A stretch of 64,000 bases of DNA from JAENVU01 sp046598395 (lineage in GTDB: Bacteria > Actinomycetota > Acidimicrobiia > IMCC26256 > JAENVU01): NCBI GenBank assembly GCA_046598395.1, contig JBKJIQ010000040.1, positions 151,806-215,805 of the forward strand, read 5' to 3'. This document shows positions 60,252 to 64,000 of the stretch, piece after piece. The position numbers and the translations under genes were made by a program. Positions within the stretch are counted from its first letter, which is position 1; the number at the start of each line of letters is the position of its first letter. The notes under the pieces were generated by a model. The model made no database searches and was not told where the DNA came from. It saw only the letters and a list, made by a program, of their open reading frames with translations.

Positions 60252-61217
60252 TCACGGTCGGGGTACGGGGACCGTCCCGAGCACGGTGCGCATGAGCGTG
60301 CGCGCGTCCTCGAGCCGGCCCGGATCCCGCAGCACCAACCGGTGTGCGAGTACCGGTACCGCGAGCCGCGCAATGTCGTCAGGGACTACGTAGTCGCGGC
60401 CGTCGAGCACGGCGTGTGCTTGCGCGGCATGGAGGAGCGCGAGCGACGCCCGGGGGCTGGCGCCGATCGCAACGTCAACGTGGGATCGGGTGGCGTTGGA
60501 GAGGGCCACGGTGAAGTCTGCGATCTCGACCGCGCAATGCACGGTGCGTACCGCAGCGATGGCGCGCGCCAGCTCGCTCGGGTCGGTGAGCGGTGGTAGG
60601 AGCTCGAGTGCGGGCTCACCACCCGTACCGAGCAGGAGCTCGCGTTCGGTGGTGGCGTCGGGTGGTCCGATCGCGATCACGATCGTGAACCGATCGAGTT
60701 GACCTTCCACGAGGGGGAACGTCCCGGCGGTCTCGAACGGGTTCTGGGTGGCGACGAGGAAGAACGGCTGGGGAAGGGGGCGGGTCACACCGTCGACCGT
60801 GACTTGGCGTTCCTCCATTGCTTCGAGCAAGGCCGATTGCGTGCGAGGGGTGGCACGGTTGAGCTCGTCCACCAGCACCACGTTGGCGAAAAGCGGACCA
60901 GGACGGAACTCCCACTCGTTCCCGGCGAGGTGGAAGATCGAAACCCCGGTGAGCTCGGAGGGAAGGAGGTCGGGGGTGGCCTGCACGCGGCGGAAGGTCC
61001 CGCCCACGGCGCGCGCCATGGCCTTGGCGAGCAACGTCTTGCCCACGCCGGGGACGTCGTCGACGAGCACGTGACCGCCGGAGAGGAGGCCGATGAGCGA
61101 GAGGCGAACTGGCTCAGGTTTGCCCCGCAGCACGCCGCTCAAGCCGTGGTGGAGGGTCTCGGCGAGCCGGTGGGCGATCGAGAGGTCGGCATTTGGGCGC
61201 GCGTCGGTCCGCATCAT
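60252..61217 (-). CDS. MoxR-family AAA+ ATPase
   Basis: 321 aa. Walker A GVGKTLLAKAMA, Walker B VVLVDELNRATPRTQSALLEAMEE, sensor LVATQNPFETAGTFPLVEGQLDRF. The C-terminal lid has GASPRASLALLHAAQAHAVLDGRDYVVPDDI. MoxR ATPases are thought to remodel or activate metal-dependent or vWA-domain partners, here the DUF58 protein encoded 6 bases downstream. Confidence 0.93.
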   Translation of the reverse strand: MMRTDARPNADLSIAHRLAETLHHGLSGVLRGKPEPVRLSLIGLLSGGHVLVDDVPGVGKTLLAKAMARAVGGTFRRVQATPDLLPSELTGVSIFHLAGNEWEFRPGPLFANVVLVDELNRATPRTQSALLEAMEERQVTVDGVTRPLPQPFFLVATQNPFETAGTFPLVEGQLDRFTIVIAIGPPDATTERELLLGTGGEPALELLPPLTDPSELARAIAAVRTVHCAVEIADFTVALSNATRSHVDVAIGASPRASLALLHAAQAHAVLDGRDYVVPDDIARLAVPVLAHRLVLRDPGRLEDARTLMRTVLGTVPVPRP

Positions 61218-61313
61218 CTTTTAGTTTGTCGGCTGGACCACGGCCACGCTTGACGGCCCTCGGCAGATTTGTCCGAGTTTCGCGAAATGTCATCGCCCCG
61301 TAGTGTCTGAGCC

Positions 61314-61736
61314 GTGACCACACCTACCGAGAACAAGGCGCTGATCGAGCGGTTCTGGAGTGATCTGGGTCGGCGGGACTTCGATGCCGTCGGCGCATAC
61401 TTCACCCCCGACGGCCACTACACCGACGTACCCGCGCCCGAGGAGGGTGCGTTCGGCCCCGCGGAGGTTGCCGCCCGGTTGCGCCTCGGAATCGCACCAC
61501 TGGCGAACTACGTGTTGCACGACGGCACGATCGTGGCCGACGGCGACATGGTGATCACCGAGCACAGTGAAGAGTGGTTCTGGGAGAGCGGCGAGCACGT
61601 ACACCTGCCGTTCTGTTCGGTGCATGAGATCAAGGACGGCATGATCACGCGCTGGCACGACTACCTCGACCTCAACACGCTCATCTCGGCGGCCCCGCAA
61701 GCGTGGATCGAGCACATCATGGTCGGGTACAAGTAG
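61314..61736 (+). CDS. NTF2-like (limonene epoxide hydrolase/SnoaL-like) protein
   Basis: 140 aa from GTG 61314. LIERFWSDLGRRDFDAVGAYFTPDGHYTDVPAPE, a middle VADGDMVITEHSEEW strand and IKDGMITRWHDYLDLNTLI follow the limonene-epoxide-hydrolase-like pattern, with Asp and Arg candidates (RWHDY). Substrate unknown. It diverges from the MoxR operon; the 96-base gap probably holds both promoters. Confidence 0.8.
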   Translation: MTTPTENKALIERFWSDLGRRDFDAVGAYFTPDGHYTDVPAPEEGAFGPAEVAARLRLGIAPLANYVLHDGTIVADGDMVITEHSEEWFWESGEHVHLPFCSVHEIKDGMITRWHDYLDLNTLISAAPQAWIEHIMVGYK

Positions 61737-61759
61737 CGCGCGTCGGCACTGAGCCGGAC

Positions 61760-62299
61760 ATGACCGTGTACGTCGCGTTGTTACGCGGAGTCAACGTGGG
61801 CGGCCATAACAAGCTGCCAATGGTGAGCCTGCGAGCGGTCGCCACCGGATGTGGCTTCGGCGATGCGCAGACCTACATCCAGAGCGGCAACGCGGTCTTC
61901 ACGTCGCGCCTTGGCGCGGCGAAGGTGGCAACCACCTTGCACGATGCGATCCTCGCGGAAACGGGTGTGGATTCGCGCGTGGTGGTACGGACTGCGCCAG
62001 ACCTGGCGACCGTGGTGAACGACAACCCCTTCCTCGGGCGCGGTGCCGACGAGAAGATGTTGCACGTCGTATTCCTGTACGAAGAGAGTACACCCACGGT
62101 GGACGCGGTCGACGCGCCGCGCTACGCGCCCGACGAGGTCGAGGTGATCGGTCCCCACGCCTACTTGCACACGCCGAACGGGTTGGGCCGGTCGAAGATC
62201 GCGGCCGAGCCGATGATTCACAAGCTCGGGCTTCACGGCACCACGCGCAATTGGCGCACGGTGACCACGCTGGCCGAGATGGCCGCGGCGATGGGCTGA
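61760..62299 (+). CDS. DUF1697 family protein
   Basis: 179 aa from ATG 61760. The family start VYVALLRGVNVGGHNKLPM, then TYIQSGNAVFTS, FLGRGADEKMLHVVFL and the closing GTTRNWRTVTTLAEMA are characteristic. The fold is small alpha/beta; no activity is established. It converges on the next gene with an 8-base gap. Confidence 0.93.
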   Translation: MTVYVALLRGVNVGGHNKLPMVSLRAVATGCGFGDAQTYIQSGNAVFTSRLGAAKVATTLHDAILAETGVDSRVVVRTAPDLATVVNDNPFLGRGADEKMLHVVFLYEESTPTVDAVDAPRYAPDEVEVIGPHAYLHTPNGLGRSKIAAEPMIHKLGLHGTTRNWRTVTTLAEMAAAMG

Positions 62300-62307
62300 C
62301 GGTTCGG

Positions 62308-62814
62308 CTACGCGGCCTTCGTGAGTTCGGCGATCACGTCTTCGTCCGGGCCAGATTGGGGCATGTACCGAGCTACTGCCCCGTGCAATCGGATGTGGGT
62401 TCCGGCGGCAGAGTCCTCGAGGGTCACGATGCGCGACACGCCCACTCGCTTGACTCCCACGGTGGTCGTCGCTCGATCAAAGGTCTCGTAGACCCGCGAC
62501 GGCGCATCGTCACCGCAGGTGATGACGTAGACCTTGGTGGCAGTGACGGCCACGATCAGTTGCATCGTGATGTCGTGTTCCTTGCCGTAGCTCTCGCGCC
62601 CGACCGCGCCGCCCACGAGCACGCCGAGCGGTCCCGCGAGCAATGCGCCTACGGTTTGTCCCTGAACCACCGGCTTCATTGCATCCTGAGGGCCGAATAT
62701 GCCGGCGGAGAGGACGATCTCGGCGTCGCCGACCACTTGCTGAGCCGCGGCGATCAGTTCCGCTTCATCACGAGCGTTGGTCATGACGGGTTGGTCGACA
62801 TGGAACTCCGGCAC
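62308..62814 (-). CDS. Hypothetical protein
   Basis: 168 aa from GTG 62814; ATG 62784 (MTNARDEAEL) is an equally possible start. A Gly-rich hydrophobic patch (GALLAGPLGVLVGGAVG) near residues 56-72 is followed by beta strands (LIVAVTATKVYVITCGD, RVGVSRIVTLED, THIRLHG). This recalls small PH-like domains, but no family can be named. It lies between the DUF1697 gene and tRNA-Ala. Confidence 0.6.
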   Translation of the reverse strand: MPEFHVDQPVMTNARDEAELIAAAQQVVGDAEIVLSAGIFGPQDAMKPVVQGQTVGALLAGPLGVLVGGAVGRESYGKEHDITMQLIVAVTATKVYVITCGDDAPSRVYETFDRATTTVGVKRVGVSRIVTLEDSAAGTHIRLHGAVARYMPQSGPDEDVIAELTKAA

Positions 62815-62869
62815 CTTGAGGTTTGGAAACGGTTCCGGCCCGGCGGGTCCCCTACGATGGAGGTCCCTC

Positions 62870-62943
62870 GGGGACGTAGCTCAGTTGGCTAGAGCACCTG
62901 CTTTGCAAGCAGGAAGTCGTGGGTTCGAGTCCCATCGTCTCCA
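62870..62943 (+). tRNA. tRNA-Ala (anticodon TGC)
   Basis: Acceptor GGGGACG/CGTCTCC (one G-T pair), discriminator A. Anticodon stem CCTGC/GCAGG with loop TTTGCAA gives TGC. T loop GTTCGAGTC. CCA is not encoded. An integrase gene points toward it from 88 bases away. Confidence 0.95.
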
Positions 62944-63031
62944 CTCCCAAAATGGCTGGTCAGAGCCCATGTGCCGATGGGCAGAAGTCGCCCAGCCCGG
63001 GCGGGTGTAGCCATTCGTGTAGCCAAACTGA

Positions 63032-64000
63032 TCACGATGACGCACCGAGAGCCCGGTTCATGGCCTCGGCGGCACGATCGCTGTCACCCGGCATGAGGTG
63101 ACCGTAGGTGTCGGCGGTAAGCCGGATCGTGGAGTGCCCGAGCGTCTCCGACACGACCTTGAGTGGCACTCCTTCGGACAGCATCAATGAGGCGGCGGCG
63201 TGACGGGCGTTGTGGAGCGGCTCCTTCTTGAGACCGACGCTTTCCAGATGGTTGTGCCATGACTTGAGCACCGTGGTCGGCTCGCAGGGTGCGCCGAGCG
63301 CCTTGGTAAACACCAAGCCGGTGTCCTCCCAAGCAGGACCGGCGACGAGCCGCTCCCGACGTTGAGCAGTGCGGCGGCGACGCAGTGCGTCCCGTGCCGT
63401 GAAGGACAAGCTGATGACCCGGCGACTCTTGGCAGACTTCGGCGGTCCCTGGACGAGCGCACCGTTGATCCGCTGGAGTGTGTTCTGGACCGACAGCTTC
63501 GCCGGGTCCGCATCGAGGTCAAGGTCAGACCACCGAAGGCCGAGGATCTCGCCCCGGCGCAGCCCGCAGGTGAGGGCGACCACGAAGACTGCCTCGTGAT
63601 GCAGCCCGAGCGAGGATTTGATAATGCCCCGGATTTCCTCCACCGTGAAGGTCTTGACCTCCTTGTGCGTTGGCCGAGGTGGAGTGGCCAGCTCGGCGAC
63701 ATTCTGCGTGACGAGTCCCCATCGCATTGCGACCTTGAGTGCCCGGCGCAGAACCTGCCAGATGAACTCGACCGACCGATCGGAGAGGTCACTCTTCACC
63801 TTCTCCGAAATCAGCTTCTGAACGTGACTGGCGTTGAGCTTGGCTAGCGTCACGTTCCCGATCGCAGGGACGATGTGGCGATCGACGGCCCAGCGATACG
63901 CCTCGGTAGTCCTGGGACGCACGGTCGGAGTGACTACGTCTTCGAGCCACTCGGTCAAGAAGGTGCTGAGCTGCCGACGGTCATCGACGAGGGGCTTGCC
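63032..64000 (-). CDS. Tyrosine recombinase (phage-type integrase), N-terminus outside window
   Basis: At least 322 aa; the frame is open to the window edge. The SAM-like core-binding domain has WLEDVVTPTVRPRTTEAYRWAVDRHIVPAIG. The catalytic domain has Arg in LTCGLRRGEILGLRW, HNARH (His-x-x-Arg), LGHS and the nucleophile Tyr in TADTYGHLM. It is complete at the C-terminus. Its 3' end lies by tRNA-Ala(TGC), typical of an element that integrated at the tRNA; the rest of the element would lie to the right. Confidence 0.93.
   Translation of the reverse strand, partial: GKPLVDDRRQLSTFLTEWLEDVVTPTVRPRTTEAYRWAVDRHIVPAIGNVTLAKLNASHVQKLISEKVKSDLSDRSVEFIWQVLRRALKVAMRWGLVTQNVAELATPPRPTHKEVKTFTVEEIRGIIKSSLGLHHEAVFVVALTCGLRRGEILGLRWSDLDLDADPAKLSVQNTLQRINGALVQGPPKSAKSRRVISLSFTARDALRRRRTAQRRERLVAGPAWEDTGLVFTKALGAPCEPTTVLKSWHNHLESVGLKKEPLHNARHAAASLMLSEGVPLKVVSETLGHSTIRLTADTYGHLMPGDSDRAAEAMNRALGASS

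Noticed and set aside
1..64000. CRISPR arrays, rRNA operon, tmRNA, riboswitches
   Set aside because: No regularly spaced direct repeats, rRNA segments or recognisable riboswitch cores were seen on reading the window. Absence of small RNAs cannot be excluded without covariance-model searches.

Overview
This window is a high-GC chromosomal segment around a replication origin of an actinomycete (Actinomycetota). The gene order from about 26.6 to 53.4 kb matches the order I know from Mycobacterium and relatives: GNAT, DUF6049, murJ, (kinase), sigM-like sigma and anti-sigma, trxB, trxA, cwlM-like, parB, parA, rsmG, jag, yidC, yidD, rnpA, rpmH, then dnaA, dnaN, recF, DUF721, gyrB, gyrA, DUF3566 and tRNA-Ile. 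nucS, DUF5318 and a C-minus bS18 also fit. The secreted protein with repeats of the GYxLDGFGG type, and a MurJ that is not fused to a kinase, suggest a deep branch such as Acidimicrobiia. That class call is inference.

Layout. 0-6 kb: start of grpE and dnaK with a possible HspR site, a cyclic-nucleotide-binding protein, an EtfD-like membrane Fe-S oxidoreductase, and dcd-tag. 6.4-8.5 kb: a large secreted propeller/PKD/repeat protein ending in a strong hairpin. 8.5-13.6 kb: tRNA-Gly(CCC) followed by two tandem islands, each closed by a 44-bp copy of the tRNA 3' half. Island 1 holds an IS256 transposase remnant and an AbiEi-like/Fic fusion. Island 2 holds an overlapping AbiEi-like/AbiEii-like pair behind a repeat-rich operator, a 56-aa ORF and a broken nucleotidyltransferase. 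13.6-16.9 kb: a CrtA-like protein, small membrane proteins, DUF4349, nucS and a SnoaL-like protein. 17-20.8 kb: the operon rpsF-ssb-rpsR-rplI-dnaB. 20.8-25.4 kb: panB, DUF5318, a methyltransferase, the CCA-adding enzyme and a lone pilT.

25.5-43.4 kb: an AcuC-like deacetylase diverging from the GNAT gene, then envelope and redox genes (DUF6049, MurJ, DegV, a Ser/Thr kinase, sigma/anti-sigma, thioredoxin system, CwlM-like). A leftward block follows, reading rpmH-rnpA-yidD-yidC-jag-rsmG-parA-parB, with two parS sites between rsmG and parA. 43.5-53.4 kb: dnaA, oriC with DnaA boxes, dnaN, recF, DUF721, gyrB, gyrA, DUF3566 and tRNA-Ile. 53.4-62.8 kb: DUF2332, a dehydrogenase-like protein, a secreted protein, a MoxR-DUF58-transglutaminase operon and small housekeeping or hypothetical genes. 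62.9-64 kb: tRNA-Ala(TGC) with a tyrosine recombinase beside it, running off the window; it probably marks the edge of another integrated element.

Most of the window is core chromosome. The points most worth a second look are the tandem tRNA-Gly islands with their toxin-antitoxin-like modules, the rnpA frame that encloses rpmH with no other canonical start, the intact kinase beside murJ, the acidic tail on bS18, the DnaA-box-like inverted pair upstream of dnaB, and Gln at the quinolone-determining position of GyrA. All statements rest on reading the sequence; no database search was run.
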